From NCBI RefSeq assembly GCF_000276665.1, contig NW_004955460.1, positions 2,463,450-2,527,449 of the forward strand: a stretch of DNA of 64,000 nt, given 5' to 3'. Of the stretch, positions 21,940 to 33,918 are shown piece after piece (within the stretch, counting starts at the first letter, position 1; every line of letters starts with the position of its first letter). The notes below the pieces were generated by a model. That model ran no database searches, was not told the DNA's origin, and was given only the letters and a program-made list of their open reading frames with translations. Source of the DNA: Chinchilla lanigera. Its lineage: Eukaryota > Chordata > Mammalia > Rodentia > Chinchillidae. The translations under genes were made by a program, and so were the position numbers.

Positions 21940-22085
21940 GGGAAGACATACTAGGAATTGAACCCAAGGCCTTCCCAATGAACTACATGCCTGGTCCTTT
22001 TTTATTTTGAGACAGATTACTAAGTCTCTAAGTTGCCCAAAGTGGGATTGAACTCGCAAGCTCTTTACCTCAACCTCCCTGATTC
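21940..22085 (-). mobile_element. composite B1-ID SINE, reverse orientation, shortened
   Basis: The plus strand starts with the complement of the ID half (ACTAGGAATTGAACCCAAGG, CAATGAACTACATGCCTGG). It continues with the complement of B1 (TTTTGAGACAGATTACTAAG, AGTTGCCCAAAGTGGGATTG, CCTCAACCTCCCTGATTC). The ID half lacks several internal bases and the far end of B1 is missing. Confidence 0.75.
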
Positions 22086-23689
22086 ATCATTTTTGCATAG
22101 AGAAAGTGAGATAACTTTCCCTGACTGGGGAACTGAGAAATAAGCGTGTACTGTTGGATGGGACAGAGTAAGGGCACAAGATGGGAACTTGGCCATACGA
22201 GGCAATTCTGAAAGGCTCTCAAAGATTTCATCTACTCTTCTACTCACAGAGAAACAGAGGGGCCATTTTGCCTGGCTGTAGGCTTGCTGGAGCCCTAAAT
22301 CTCTGTCCTCAAGGACACTTAAATTTGCTCCTATACAAAAGTTTCCAGGGCAGAGGTGACAGACTCTAGTGGCAGGATCTTGTCCTGTAGGGGACTGTGG
22401 GATTGAGGTGTGGTGCCATCCCTTGACAGGTGTGATGGCTGTGATCTTTGATTACTGTGCTTTTGAAGAGTGCAGACATTTCTGACCAATCTGTCCACTT
22501 TGAGGCCCACTTATTTCAGAAATGAGAAAGTACTTCTTGCATCCCTCTATGCTGATATCTAAATCCCCTAAAGACAGATCAAGTAGTCCTGACAGAAGAG
22601 TCAGCAGTAGCTGGTTAGTGTCTTCCAGACCCTAACTTCCCGCAGACCACCTCTTGTGTGCATTTCTGATGAGAGCCCCTCAACTGTCAGCTAACCACAC
22701 TCACAGATTACAGACACTTAGCTCGTGTTCAAGGTCAGTTCTGAAACATTTTAAAGTAAGTTACAGGCAGTAGAAGCACCTAGGTCACTGCAGAAATATT
22801 CTGAGAACTTCTGGGATTGTATTGTGCTCTTCCTGTCCAACTAAGATCATAATTCCTTTGTCATTTTTCTAAATCGCTCACCCACTCAGTCATTCACACA
22901 TTGTGGACCTCAAGTACCACGAGGTTAGACTCAAAGTACAGAAGTGTTTATCAGACTGAGCATACTGAGGCCCAGCTACCCTTCCAAGCCATTCACCAAC
23001 CACTTCTGTTTTCCAAGCCTCGACCACAGCTCCCCAGGTTCCACCAATGCCCCCATCCACCTGTGCATGCACTGCCAGGCTCCTCGTTGCCTTCAGATCC
23101 ACTCCTTCCTGATCCCAGCCCCTTGACTCCTACAGGCTGTTGCTTTCATGATGCTTACACCTGTGTTAAGTCAGTAGCAGCACTTCTGGAAAAAGGGAGG
23201 GCAGAGCAGGGTGAGGCTAAAGTTCTGTGTTTCTTTCTCTTTTTCTCTTTCTTCCTGGCCAGGCAAGTCTGGTAGAATTTGCTTCTCTTCTTTAACTTCA
23301 GCTCCTGTAGGACAGGGCCCGGTTGGGTTCAGGCTCCTCCATGTAACTCTCTTTACCTCTAGTGATGTGGTTTTCTCTCTTTCAGGAGGGATCAGGGATT
23401 CCTGTTGCTGCTCATCTCTGAAACATCTTGCCCTGTCTCCGGTGGCTTCTCAGGCTCTCCCGCCTCTCAGAAACTGATTTCTCACATTACGTTCCCTCTG
23501 CTGATGCAAATACACATAAGCAAAGGTTTTCTGTGTTCCTTGCTGCCTTTAAGCAAGTGTCCAATGGTGTAATTTGGTCCCTTGCACATCAGGGCAAACT
23601 TTCTTCCAAAGGAATCTGCATATAAATGAAACTAAGTCTGTGGGATGTGGACAATGAGGTTACTGTCATTTATAGGTTACCGCTCTGTG
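22086..23689. other. unassigned, somewhat GC-richer sequence
   Basis: About 1.6 kb without a repeat family I can name. Overlapping ORFs on both strands at 22,890-23,625 reflect higher GC content and a CT-rich stretch at 23,222-23,258. None shows a domain, and I see no convincing paired splice sites. Confidence 0.4.
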
Positions 23690-24048
23690 ATGGCCTATGG
23701 TTAGCGCTCACCGAAATGCGTTTGCTGAAACCTAGTCACTAATGGGAGAGTATTTGCACATGCAGCTTTTGGGAGGTGATGGATCATGAGAATGGAGGCC
23801 TCATGAATGGAATTAGTGCCTTTCCTGAGTAGAGAGTGCCTCACCTCGGAGAGCTCCTTCACCAAGTCTACTATGTACCCACTCTGGGAGAAGACAGGAA
23901 ACTGTAAACCCGAGAGTGAGCCTTCATCAGATACTGAATCTCTTGATGCCTTGACTTTGAACTCCCCAGCCTCCAGAACTATCATAAAATTCTGTTCTTA
24001 GTAAGTTACCCAGTATATGAGTTTTTGTTACCATTGTCCTAACAGACC
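23690..24048 (+). mobile_element. MaLR LTR (MST/MLT1-like)
   Basis: Ordered MaLR blocks are CTTTTGGGAGGTGATGGATC, GGCCTCATGAATGGAATTAG, TGATGCCTTGACTTTGAAC, AGCCTCCAGAACTATCATAA and TAAGTTACCCAGTATATGAG. It ends near GTCCTAACAGACCA. ORFs at 23,807-24,001 (plus) and 23,701-23,985 (minus) lie in it and are not genes. Confidence 0.8.
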
Positions 24049-24289
24049 ACAACATCCTTCCATGGGTCCAGTTGTACAACACTTCTAGTAAACCCACTCT
24101 GCCAAGGTTTCTTTTCCATTCACTTCTCTCCCCTTTCATTGCTATCACCCTGGCCCAAGACAACATCTTTCCTTGGGGACAATGTTATTAGTGTCCCTAA
24201 AGATACCCCCTTCTTTGGGGGTTCTCCCCCTTCTTTCCAGCTTCTCATGTATCATTCAAACTGGTAATCCCTGTATTGCTTAAATCTCT

Positions 24290-24710
24290 CTGATAACTTT
24301 ACTATGTTCTCAAAACAAAATCCCAACTCCAGAACCTGGCTAAATGCTTAGGTCTGCTCAGGACTGACTCTACTTTCTACTGCGATCAATCCTTTGTGTT
24401 CAGTGTGTTCTGTGTCTGGAAAATGCTGCTTGTGAAGCTTTGAAACTCAGTGTCACCTCCACTGAGATTTCTTTTCCCATCACACTAATAAGTGTGGCTC
24501 CCTTCTAGTCACCTGAAGACCCTGTTTCCCTTCATGCAGTTGTTATCATCAGGTGTAAGAAATTTTCTTTGTAAATATAGTCCTAAAATACCAGCTCCAA
24601 ATGTGCCTTAGTTACCTAATCCATCTCTGCAACTCCAGCAGCCAGAAGAGACCCTGGCTCATAGTAAGAGCTCAGTAGACATTTGTTGAAGAAACAAGAG
24701 ACCAGCTACT
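24290..24710 (+). mobile_element. L2 LINE 3' end
   Basis: The sequence follows the L2 3' consensus. AACTCAGTGTCACCTCCACT corresponds to 'caaatgtcacctcctcag'. ATCTCTGCAACTCCAGCAGC corresponds to the 'tatccccagcgcc' region. CTGGCTCATAGTAAGAGCTC and ATTTGTTGAAGAAAC match the terminal 'ggcacatagtaggtgctcaataaatatttgttgaatgaa'. It is old and non-coding. Confidence 0.7.
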
Positions 24711-24798
24711 GTGAAAAATACTTCATACAAACTAATCCAACATCTTCACATAACACAGTGACCTAAGTGTCCCATTTCCCCATTTTCAAGATAGTAGG

Positions 24799-25176
24799 TG
24801 TCTCAGTTATTTTCTTATGGGTGGAACGAAACACCCACACCCACAAGCTAAAGGAGAAAAGGTTTATTTTAGATCATTGTTTGTAAGGTTTTTTTGGTCT
24901 CTAGTCAGCTGGCCTCAGTGCAGGGTGGCATGGCAGAAGAAAAAGAATTTATGGCAAAGCAAGCAGGAAGCAGGAGCCATCAGGGGCGGAGTGATACCTA
25001 TGTACACCCTTCCAGGCCACAAGCACAGTACCCCACCTCTTCCCACTAGGTTTTGCCTTCCAACATCACACCTATCAGTGGACTAATCCAGTACTGCACA
25101 CCCATTACCCAGTCACTTCCAAAAACCCCACCTATGAATTCAGTCTTTGGGCAGACATCTACATAAACCATAACAA
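24799..25176 (-). mobile_element. MaLR LTR, reverse orientation
   Basis: It starts TGTCTCAGTTATTTTCTTAT, the complement of the MaLR 3' end, then GAGAAAAGGTTTATTTTAGA (complement of the AATAAAC-like poly(A) region). It ends with CACCTATGAATTCAGTC and CATAACA. The ORF at 24,817-25,086 is inside it. Confidence 0.75.
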
Positions 25177-26942
25177 ATAGTAGGTAAATGAACCATGTCA
25201 AAGGCATAGTGAGGGGTGAACCCAGGCTGTGAACTCAGGTAGTCTAGCTCCAGAGATAGGATGGTAACTTGTTTATATGTTACACTGCTTCTTATCACTA
25301 TGCAGTATCTTAGAGAATAATTGAAATTACAAATTAAAAATAATATGAATTGAAATTAAACATGTCTACTAATGCAACTAATCCCACCAAAGTTATGATT
25401 AGGTGATCAGGCTTTGTGCCACCAAACAATTTGACATGATCAAGTAATGCCAACTGTGTTGTAATCCTCTCCTTTCTCTGGAATTAAGACAGTTTCACTT
25501 ACAGTCTTTGTAGCAGACCCTCAACCTTAGAAAAGTAGCACCATGATGAAAACACATACACATGTATAAATACACAAACACACACATGAACTTTGGAGAA
25601 AAAACTCTCAAAAATTCTTTGTAAAATACAAAGGAACCAAAACATAAGTAAAAGTAATAGCTCAGGTAATACTTTATTATGGGATATTGCAGTATTATCA
25701 GACTATGAAGTTTAACTTTATTAAAAAGGTAAGATGTGAGGCAATACGTTTACCTGAGTTATAATGTTTCCTGTTTCAGTCCCTGAACATCTATGTGGCA
25801 ACACATGTTTACACTTACATTCCTAAGGAATCTTTAACTGATCTGGCTTCATTTGTCTAGATCCCTAATACTCTGTCCAATAGCTAGCTGTAATACCCTT
25901 TTTCTTTACTCAAGTTGGTTTTGAGTTAGATACATTCCCAACATGAGGGTTTCGAGAACTGAAATACAGTCACATAGGGAAAAAAATGAAAATGATCTCA
26001 TGGGCATTTCAATAATCACCCACAGGAAAAAGTCTTTAATTATCTTCATTTCTGATATTTAAGGAAGATTTTTTTTTCATCATTTCTCCATGCACACCTA
26101 TTGCCCAGTGAAAACAGCTCATGATAAATGTGAAACTACTTTCTGAGGGTATCAAAAGACACAAGGGTTCAGAAATACAGTCCCGGCAAAATAACTGTCT
26201 CTCATCTAGGCAAAGATGTTATTTACAGCTTAATTTGAAGAAGCATCACAGGTAGGAAATTAGTACTATGATTTTTCTGTTGTGAACACATTAATATTAA
26301 CAGTAATATTGGTGCGTAAGAGTGTATGCTTTAGTGCTTAAAACTCTTTTCATGAAGGGTAAACAGAGAAAGTAAGCTCAGTTTATTTGCTCAAAATTAC
26401 TGGTTTTTGCCTGTTTTCTGGGCTGCAGAAATGAAGACTAATAATCATTTCTGTTTCAAAGAACTTGACCAGTGGCCCTAGTTAAATAGGTAACACTGAC
26501 CTTATTTCCTTGGGTATCCCCCTTCCTAACCTGTCTTTTTAATTATTTCCTTGCAAAGTTACAATCCTTCCCAGTGTCACAAACTTTTCTAGAAAGAAGT
26601 CACAGATTCTTTCCATTATAATACAGTTTTTTTTTTAAAGAATAGAGTATATTTATTGAGGGAAAGAAAGCTTCTGTCCAAGAGAGGGACAGAAGGGGGG
26701 CCTGAGTGGGTAATCCCTATAACATAAGGGTATATATATAAAACTTTTTAAAAAAGTTTTATTTTGGTAAAAAAAATTTCTGTCAGATAGATTCCCTGGT
26801 CATCCATCCTGATAACAGCTTGTGATCTTACAAGCTTACCAAGGTGTGGAGTATCACTGCTAGGTTTTTGCTTCAATAGCGGATAGAAACAGGGATGAAA
26901 GGTGCAGTAGGAAAAGGTTTAGAAAGATTTTACCCCCGAGTA
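25177..26942. other. unassigned AT-rich sequence
   Basis: About 1.8 kb with no recognised gene or repeat. A CA-rich patch lies at 25,550-25,590, and an AT-rich imperfect palindrome (AAAACTTTTTAAAAAAGTTTT) lies near 26,741-26,761. Confidence 0.45.
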
Positions 26943-27089
26943 CTGTTTATGCAAATTTATTTGGTTTTTTTGTTTGTTTGTTTTTGTTTGTTTTTCTCCG
27001 GTACCAGGAATCGAACTCACAACCTTGTGCTTGCCAGGCAGGCATTGTGCCGCTGAGCTAAATCCCCAGCCCCTGTTTATGCAAATTTA
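26943..27089 (-). mobile_element. ID SINE with perfect 17-bp target-site duplication
   Basis: The identical flanks CTGTTTATGCAAATTTA lie at 26,943-26,959 and 27,073-27,089. Between them the plus strand runs from a T-rich/GTTT tail through TTTTTCTCCGGTACCAGGAA to GCTAAATCCCCAGCCC, a complete reverse ID. It shares the GGTACCGGAGAAAAAC 3' segment with the copies at 3901 and 10,077. The perfect duplication makes it one of the youngest insertions in the window. Confidence 0.95.
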
Positions 27090-27681
27090 AAAGTGAAAGT
27101 TTAGACAGTTCTTTGAGCGAAGAGTTTCTTTGTCCTTAACTGTTCAGTGGTTATTAAGATTTGCTTGCTCTATACCTTTATTTTCTGCTCAGCAAGCCAA
27201 AGTGAATTATATTTACAAGGGTAAAGCAACAGAGATGGATATGTGTGTGTGCTTCAGTTGAATACAAGCATTTCATTGTCTAAGAGAGTATGTTTTAGAA
27301 AAACCAGTGATGAAACAGTGTTCTGTGTCTAGAATGAGTAATTTGTATCCTTATACAAGACACAAACATGCAGAGTTGTCAAAGTCACTGGATAGGAGAC
27401 GGAAGCAAACATAAAACAAATCAGCAGCAGCAGAAGAAGAAGCACAGGTTAGGCTAGGTAAGTAATTATTGTATAGTTCTGGCAAAAAATCCTAAACTAC
27501 CTAAAGAGGGTCATAAACCTATGATAATTACACATCCAAAAGCATATGTCAGAGGCTCCTCAGTACTGAGCAAGACCCATTGCCTGAGGGCACCACCCCA
27601 GCAGTATTCTCTCTGTAAAAGAGTTGAAGTCACCTTTAGATATTTCAAGGAAGAATGTAGAACTTCATTATTAAAGTCTCT
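27090..27681. other. unassigned sequence
   Basis: About 590 bases with a short CAGCAGCAGAAGAAGAAG stretch at 27,422-27,441 and two complementary ORFs (27,511-27,717 minus, 27,521-27,730 plus) without a recognisable domain. Confidence 0.4.
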
Positions 27682-27765
27682 CCTTGGAGTGGAGGTGACA
27701 GAACATGTGCTTGGCATTTATGAAGCCTGAGTTTAATCCCCAGAACCATTGTAAACAAACAAAGT
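27682..27765 (+). mobile_element. degraded ID-like SINE
   Basis: GTGCTTGGCATTTATGAAGC and CTGAGTTTAATCCCCAGAAC match the centre and B-box end of an old ID, followed by AAACAAACAAAG. The A-box half is barely recognisable. Confidence 0.55.
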
Positions 27766-27834
27766 ATCTGATCCCAAATGGACTTTACATTCCTGAAAAC
27801 CATTTAAAATGTACATTTATAAATGATTATCTTC

Positions 27835-28380
27835 AAAATGTGCATCACAGTTTGTAATAGCTAAATCTTAGAAGCAACACAAATGCCCATCAGTTGATGA
27901 ATGGATAAAAAAAAAGGCGGCTTTTTTATACAGTGGAGTATTACTCAACCTTAAAGAAAGATAACATTGACACATTTATAACTAAATGGATGAACCTTGG
28001 TGCCAAAATCATAAGTAAAGTAAATCAGACACATGTGTAAATATTGCATTTTCTCTCTGGTGTAAGAAACTGAAATTCTAAGAACCAAAATGTACAATAG
28101 ATATTGTGAAATAGGAAGAAACTGTTCTAAAGGAATAGGGAACCGGGGTGTGGAGAGGAAGGAACGGAAAGCAAAAAAACAGAAAAAGAGGGATAAAATG
28201 AAAACAGCTTTGTGAACAAGGAGAGAGCAAGGGTTTGAAAGGAGGGGACCGGAACGGGGGAAGAAAAGAGGAATAAAGACATATCATGTACAGATACAAA
28301 CAAATTTTATATAAAGAATGTGACCAATATGTATGCTTACATTGTACCAATGAACTTAAAATTAAAAAGAACAAAATGTG
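27835..28380 (+). mobile_element. L1 3' end (ORF2 tail and 3' UTR)
   Basis: TTTGTAATAGCTAAATCTTA, ATGCCCATCAGTTGATGAAT, GTGGAGTATTACTCAACCTT and GGATGAACCTTGGTGCC are the end of L1 ORF2. A purine-rich 3' UTR follows (GAAGGAACGGAAAGC, AAGGAGGGGACCGGAAC), ending in TACCAATGAACTTAAAATT. It is 5' truncated. The minus-strand ORF at 28,078-28,383 is an antisense shadow of the purine tract. Confidence 0.85.
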
Positions 28381-29794
28381 CATAACTTAAAATTTTAAAA
28401 TGGACAGCTTTTTGTGATAGTTACCTAGGAAAGAAAAAAGAACAGTGGGCACATTCAGTATCCCTAAAATCAAGTTATTTATGTATTATTTATTTATTTA
28501 GCTTATAAACACCACCATAGAGAGGGAAAAAAGCATTCTGTGTGGGAGGGGTACCACTAAAGTAAAACACGAGGGTTAGAGATATGCTTTCCTAGAGTCT
28601 GTATTTTCCCACATTATTTCCCAACGTGGTACTTTTTAAGGACCATTCTTTCACTTAATGCTTGCTTAGCATTGGAGGTAGGTATGTATTATCCCTACTT
28701 TATTGAAAAGGGAAAATGAAGTAAGACAAAGTCTGTCATTTTCTCTAAGTCACATTGCTTGTAAAATCCTTGTGTTTTCGCAGTGAGATCACATGCCTAT
28801 ATACATGTTTGCAGAGACTACCTGTATTATGTGTCATGCTTGTTTAAAATTTTTGCTCTTCTTCCACAAAGAAGTGGAGGAAGACAACTGAAAGGAAGGT
28901 GTACTTAGAGGAAGACACTTAGAGGAAGGTGATCAACACAAAGTATTCCATTTGTATATCTTCTTTACTTTTTGAAAGTATGTATGTGGAATTGTAGAAA
29001 GGTGGGATTTAGAAATAGCTTCAGAGAGTCCATTTCACTCTAGCCTTTCACTATTCCCAAGAACCCTAGACAGAGAGCAATAATTAACAGGCAACTAAAA
29101 GGGAGAGCTGTCCAAGATAATCTCCCAATTCTACACAATGACAAGAAGTGGTAGAACATGTGAATTAAGTCAAAGTACCAATAGGATCTGTCTGACACAG
29201 ACTTTTATCAAAGAATGTGTCTGCCCTTGAGCTGTGCATGAAGCTAAGCAGATTTTCTTGACTACACACTGGATATTTCCTGAAGAAATGCAATGAGCTT
29301 ACAGCATGCAACTTCTGAACATCAGAAGCTCTGACGCTCAGCTGGGATGAAGTTGTCTTTGTATCTCTACATAGCCCAGTATTCATTAACATGAGAAGAA
29401 CAACTGTGTGTAATTATTTCAGTGCCATTCTAGGTTCTCATTTTCCACTACTCTACTCCTATGGTATTTATTTTATTTATATCTATTTACTTTTTAAACC
29501 CATTCTTCACTGAGTTATTAACAACAGAAAGTAGGGATCATTTCATATTTGTCTCTGCATCTTCAGGCCTAACATAATTGTTTGTTAGAAGAAACAAAAA
29601 AGAGCTAAGAAAAAGCAAAGAAGAGAAATTGTTAGGACATACTACTGACAGAAGGTGACAAAGTCTTTAATCAACAGTGATTCTAAAATTATAATAAAAG
29701 AATTTCAGAAGTTGTTCATTGATCCATGAGATAATTACTTCATTACCATCTCATGCTGGAATAGTACTGAGTATGAGATAGAGATTATTGATCT
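28381..29794. other. mostly unassigned sequence
   Basis: About 1.4 kb. The stretch 28,655-28,765 (GGAGGTAGGTATGTATTATC, CTCTAAGTCACATTGCTTG) may be a very diverged reverse MIR, but I am not sure. A TATTTATTTATTTAG patch is at 28,486-28,500. No gene is recognised. Confidence 0.4.
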
Positions 29795-30090
29795 ATTCAT
29801 TCAAGATAAAAGTATCTACAGTACTCCAGGCTCCCTTGCAAACACTAGAGATAGAGAAGCAACTGAAATGGATTACATTGCTACTGTGGGACTTGAAATC
29901 TACTAGCATGTGATAAATAATCAATAAAAAACACACCAACAAACCATGGTGATTAATGTAAAAGCAACGAGATTAAAGGTCACTGCAGTTGTTGGTAGGT
30001 TGTACAGAGGTGAGGGAGTAGATAATACTTAAGGTAGCCAGGGAAACCTTGGGATTTAGTGACTTCTGAGCAGAGAAAGACAGAGACTAA
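29795..30090 (-). mobile_element. L2 LINE 3' end, reverse orientation
   Basis: The plus strand follows the complement of L2: TATTCATTCAAGATAAAAGT, CAAACACTAGAGATAGAGAA, a 'gtgggacttgaaatctacta' region, then GTAGCCAGGGAAACCTTGGG and GTGACTTCTGAGCAGAGAAA ('ggtcagggaaggcctc ... gagcagagacctgaa'). Confidence 0.6.
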
Positions 30091-32617
30091 GCAATCATGA
30101 ACCTACCTGACTGAAAAAAAAAAAGAAAAAAAAGGTTCTGAGGGCAGAGTTGAGGAACTGAAAGTGTAACGAGTGTCCCTAAATAATATGGATAAAGGGA
30201 AAGAGTAATTCCAGTGGAAGTGTGTCATGTACACACTGGTAAAATGTGTGAAACTCATATCCACATTAATAATATTTGTTGTTTAATTGTAGGAAATCTC
30301 TTCCCATGGTCATGACATTCATTCACATGTTTCCTTATTCTAACTTGAGGGAATATCTCCTGCCACGGTTTTTCCACTGAGATTCGTAACAGACAACAAC
30401 CTTCCAGAAAATAAATCCCCTGACCCTTGCATCTTTGAATGTCCCTCAATAATCTAAGACACTTAACATGTCAGGAATGGTGCATGAAGCTGGTGATCTT
30501 ATAGGAAAAATTAATATTCATTTGTGCACTTCCCTCAGTAGAGTATCATGGCAATCACTTTTGAAATAAATATGAAATGCTTGAAAAGGATGATAGAAGT
30601 TAAAGTAAGGCAAGGATCTAGCTCCCAGATTAGCAACAGGAAAAATTTGTCTATGTAAATTGAACCCTCCTTGCTTATTTGGAGAAGAATTTTCTATTGG
30701 ATGCTGAACATAGTGATCTTCAATAGCGACACAGCCACTTAGAAAAACTCAAATAAGAATGAGCGTGAGGCCAGATTCCTCTAAACTGCTTTCTCCAGGG
30801 AGGTCTCTTTGTTGCCTGCTCTTACCTGTGCTTCACATGTAGAAGCTTGGGGAAGACAGTCATTAAGCATAGTAATGTCAGGGTGCACATTGACCAGTTG
30901 GAAGAGTCAGGAAAGAGATGTTGGTGGTGACAATGGAAAACGGGAAGCATAGTTCGATGCTTTCCATCACCGAACCACAGTAAGTAGCATACATGTGAAG
31001 GATACGTAAAAATAATTTTAAAAAAAGAGTGCAGATGAGAATCTCATCAAAGCTAATTTAAAAAATTTATTGATATATTCCCCATTATTACATAGCTAAT
31101 ACATGTGGATATATTTTGGAGCATAGCTTTTTACTATTGTAACTATTTTACAGAATTAGGAAAACACAGTACAAAGACCTTTGTAACCATACATAGACCC
31201 CTTTTATCACTTAATAATTTGAAATGACCATTTCCTGTGTGTAAATAGGAATGCACATTTTCTCACTGATTTTATGGAGTTTTAGATGTAGAAATTTATC
31301 CCATTTCAATAATAGGTAGGGGGCCCAAGAAGAAAGATAAGAGGGAAAGGGCAGGAAACTGGCCACTTTAAGCTAGATGAAGCCTTCCCTATCCAATGTT
31401 CTTGCCCTAGTGTGTGTCAAAAGGAGAAAATGTTCGTTAGCCACAAAAGACCTAGCATCATCCCTTCTAGAATTTGGCATCATTGCTGTGTGTCCTTAGA
31501 AAACCAAATAAAGAAAGCAAATAAAGCAGCTGATATGCAGTCTGGGAAGCAGAGTGCGGGGGAAGCAACATGTCATGTATGGGAGCCACCAGCGGCATCT
31601 TCCCACAATGATCCATGCCTCATGCTTTTATACTGACTAAGCATTCAGTACAGATTGGGTGAAAGATAGGGATGTACTGATGAAAAAGCCACAGAAGATT
31701 CTTCCTGTAGGACCACCTGCAGGAGAGACTGAACACACAGCTGGGTACTTATGCTTAGGATAGGCACCATGCTGGGGGCCAGCCCACATGGTATGGTGCA
31801 AAGTTAAGGATGCAGTCAGCTTGGAGGGTCAGTGAAGGAATGCTGAGTCTAAAAGATAAATAGCAGACTTCAGGAGTGAGAAGCCAGTGCTGGCTTCCAT
31901 GCAAGGGAGCAATCAAACGTGAAACCTTGGGCATAAGGGTGAATGAGGTCACTGGAGAAACCGAATGAGATGCAAGTCACTTTTTATGGCTGGAACCCAG
32001 CATGAGAAAAGCGAGAGTGGTGGAAGGTGAGATGCAGTAAGTAGGCATGGGGAGGGAGCTACTCAGGAAGCCTCCTTGAACTTGGCCAAGGGTTTTGGCC
32101 TGTGCACAGTGCTCGTGTGTGCCGGCTCATGACATAATCCCCACTGAAACTGGACAATAGCGGCAGCTTTGTTGCTGTAGTGTGAAGCTCAGGTCTCCAA
32201 AGTAGCGTAGTAGCTTCATTTTTGATACCACATTTGTCATCCTGAGGTTCTGAAATAACCTATTGGCATACCCTGAAGAATATGCCAAAAGCATTGAACA
32301 ACAGCTTGGAGGTGAACTTGAACTCTGACTTAGAAGCCATTAAGGAAAGAATTCTCAGTGTTATCTTGAGGATCTATGTTAGCAGCAGCCAAAGTAAGTT
32401 CGGATGTGTCTTCGCAAAAAAGCATCAAAACCCTTTCCCTGAAATGAGGAAATGCCAGAGATAAAAGCCAGCTCAAAGTTGGCCAAGCAACACATATTAA
32501 TCCTATGGCTTGTGAGCAGTGATCTCACTATAAAATATACCAATAATTCATCTCAGTGAATTATCTTTCAGCAGGAACTCAAACTGCACATGTTTTTAGT
32601 AAGTACTTTTTGAGCAA
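30091..32617. other. unassigned sequence
   Basis: About 2.5 kb with no repeat I can name firmly. A segment at 31,960-32,110 has the flavour of an old mammal-wide repeat, but the match is too loose to call. ORFs at 30,255-30,449, 31,412-31,636, 31,755-31,952 and 32,282-32,464 have no domains. Confidence 0.4.
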
Positions 32618-32710
32618 AGAGAGTGAGGGAAAGGAACAAGATAAAACAAAGAGAAGGAAGAAAGGGAGGGAAGGAGAGAAGGAAGGAAAAAAGGAAGAAA
32701 AGGAGGGAGT
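32618..32710. repeat. purine-rich (GGAA)n-like tract
   Basis: Almost all bases are A or G, with GGAAGGAAAA and GGGAGGGAAGGAG units. The translation gives a Lys/Arg/Glu-only ORF (32,623-32,823), which is a simple-sequence artefact. Confidence 0.85.
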
Positions 32711-33727
32711 ATCTGTATTTGTGTATTAAATCTTGTTCAGGTCAAAATGACACAAACAACATCTGGATACATTCTACAATTCCTGTAGACAGAAAGTACA
32801 AAGAATTTCTTTTCACATCCTAGGGTTAATGTGAAACCCACAAATGTCATAAGATATCAAAGGGTCTTGTCCCGAAGGACTTATGGCATGCTCTGACTTT
32901 TAAAGGTGAGCTTATAATATCTAGTGGGATTCTTCTCTTAAATCAGTAGGAACCGTTAGTGGAGGACTTCAGTGTATTTCAGAACTTGCTATTCTTCACC
33001 AAATTCCTTTGAGTCAAAAAGGAAGTGACACATTAGGAGGAAAATGTCTTCTTGTAAATCTCTTTAAGCATAGACATTCTTTTCAAAGGGCTAATTACTT
33101 ACAAACATCTCAACATGTGGGTTATTAACTATTTCAAAGTACATTTAATCAAAAATATTTCTGCATCCTCCTAAAATAATTTTCTAGGAGAGATATTCAC
33201 AGTAATGCCTTTTGTCTTGTTTTTTTTTGGTTACAAGAAAGAGATTCACAAAAATTGCCTCAGAAGAGGTGTCTGTCATATGGCTGTGTAGGAAAATAGG
33301 ACGTTAGGAATCTGATTCATGTGGAAACCAAGCCTGGGAAAGCCAAGCACCTAGTATTTATGAAAGAAAAGGACTGACAGAGGACTAGGACCAGATGGTT
33401 TGAGGACCAGGTTAGAGTCGCTTGTTTTCAGTGGCAGGAACCTGCCAAAATTTTTTCGGGAACTCTCTGACTAACATCTCCCTGCAATTTGTCTCTGTAT
33501 TTCTTGACTCCTGTTTTTTAATCTACTTCTCTGGCTTCTTTATCAGCAATTTATTTCTTAATTTCTTAAAGAGAAAAATATGACTTTCTATTTCCATCAC
33601 AGAACCTTGCATGAATATATATGAAAGTTATAAAACTACCTACATATATCAATTAACAACATATCCACTGAATGTGATAATCAGAGTTGAAAGTTTGTAT
33701 TGCTCAGCATCATAAAAATGAAATTTC
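32711..33727. other. unassigned sequence
   Basis: About 1 kb without a recognised feature. Confidence 0.4.
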
Positions 33728-33918
33728 AGTGGGAAGGATGACACACAACAGTAATCCCAGCACTCAGGAAATGGAAGCAGGAGAAATGACAAGTTCAAGC
33801 CCAGATCAGACAACCTAGCAACTTTTTGAGATTCATTTCAAAAAAGAAAAAAAGGCTTGGGATGCATTTCAGTGGCAAGGCCCTGTGTTCAATCCCTAGT
33901 TCTAACACTGACCAAAAA
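33728..33918 (+). mobile_element. composite B1-ID SINE
   Basis: The B1 half is ACAGTAATCCCAGCACTCAG, GGAAGCAGGAGAAATGACAA and GATCAGACAACCTAGCAAC. After an A-rich linker the ID half is CTTGGGATGCATTTCAGTGG and GTGTTCAATCCCTAGTTCTA. It has the same layout as the other composites in the window. Confidence 0.8.

Noticed and set aside
22890..23477. Cluster of ORFs suggesting an exon
   Set aside because: Frames overlap on both strands, and there is no domain and no convincing donor/acceptor pair. It remains unassigned.
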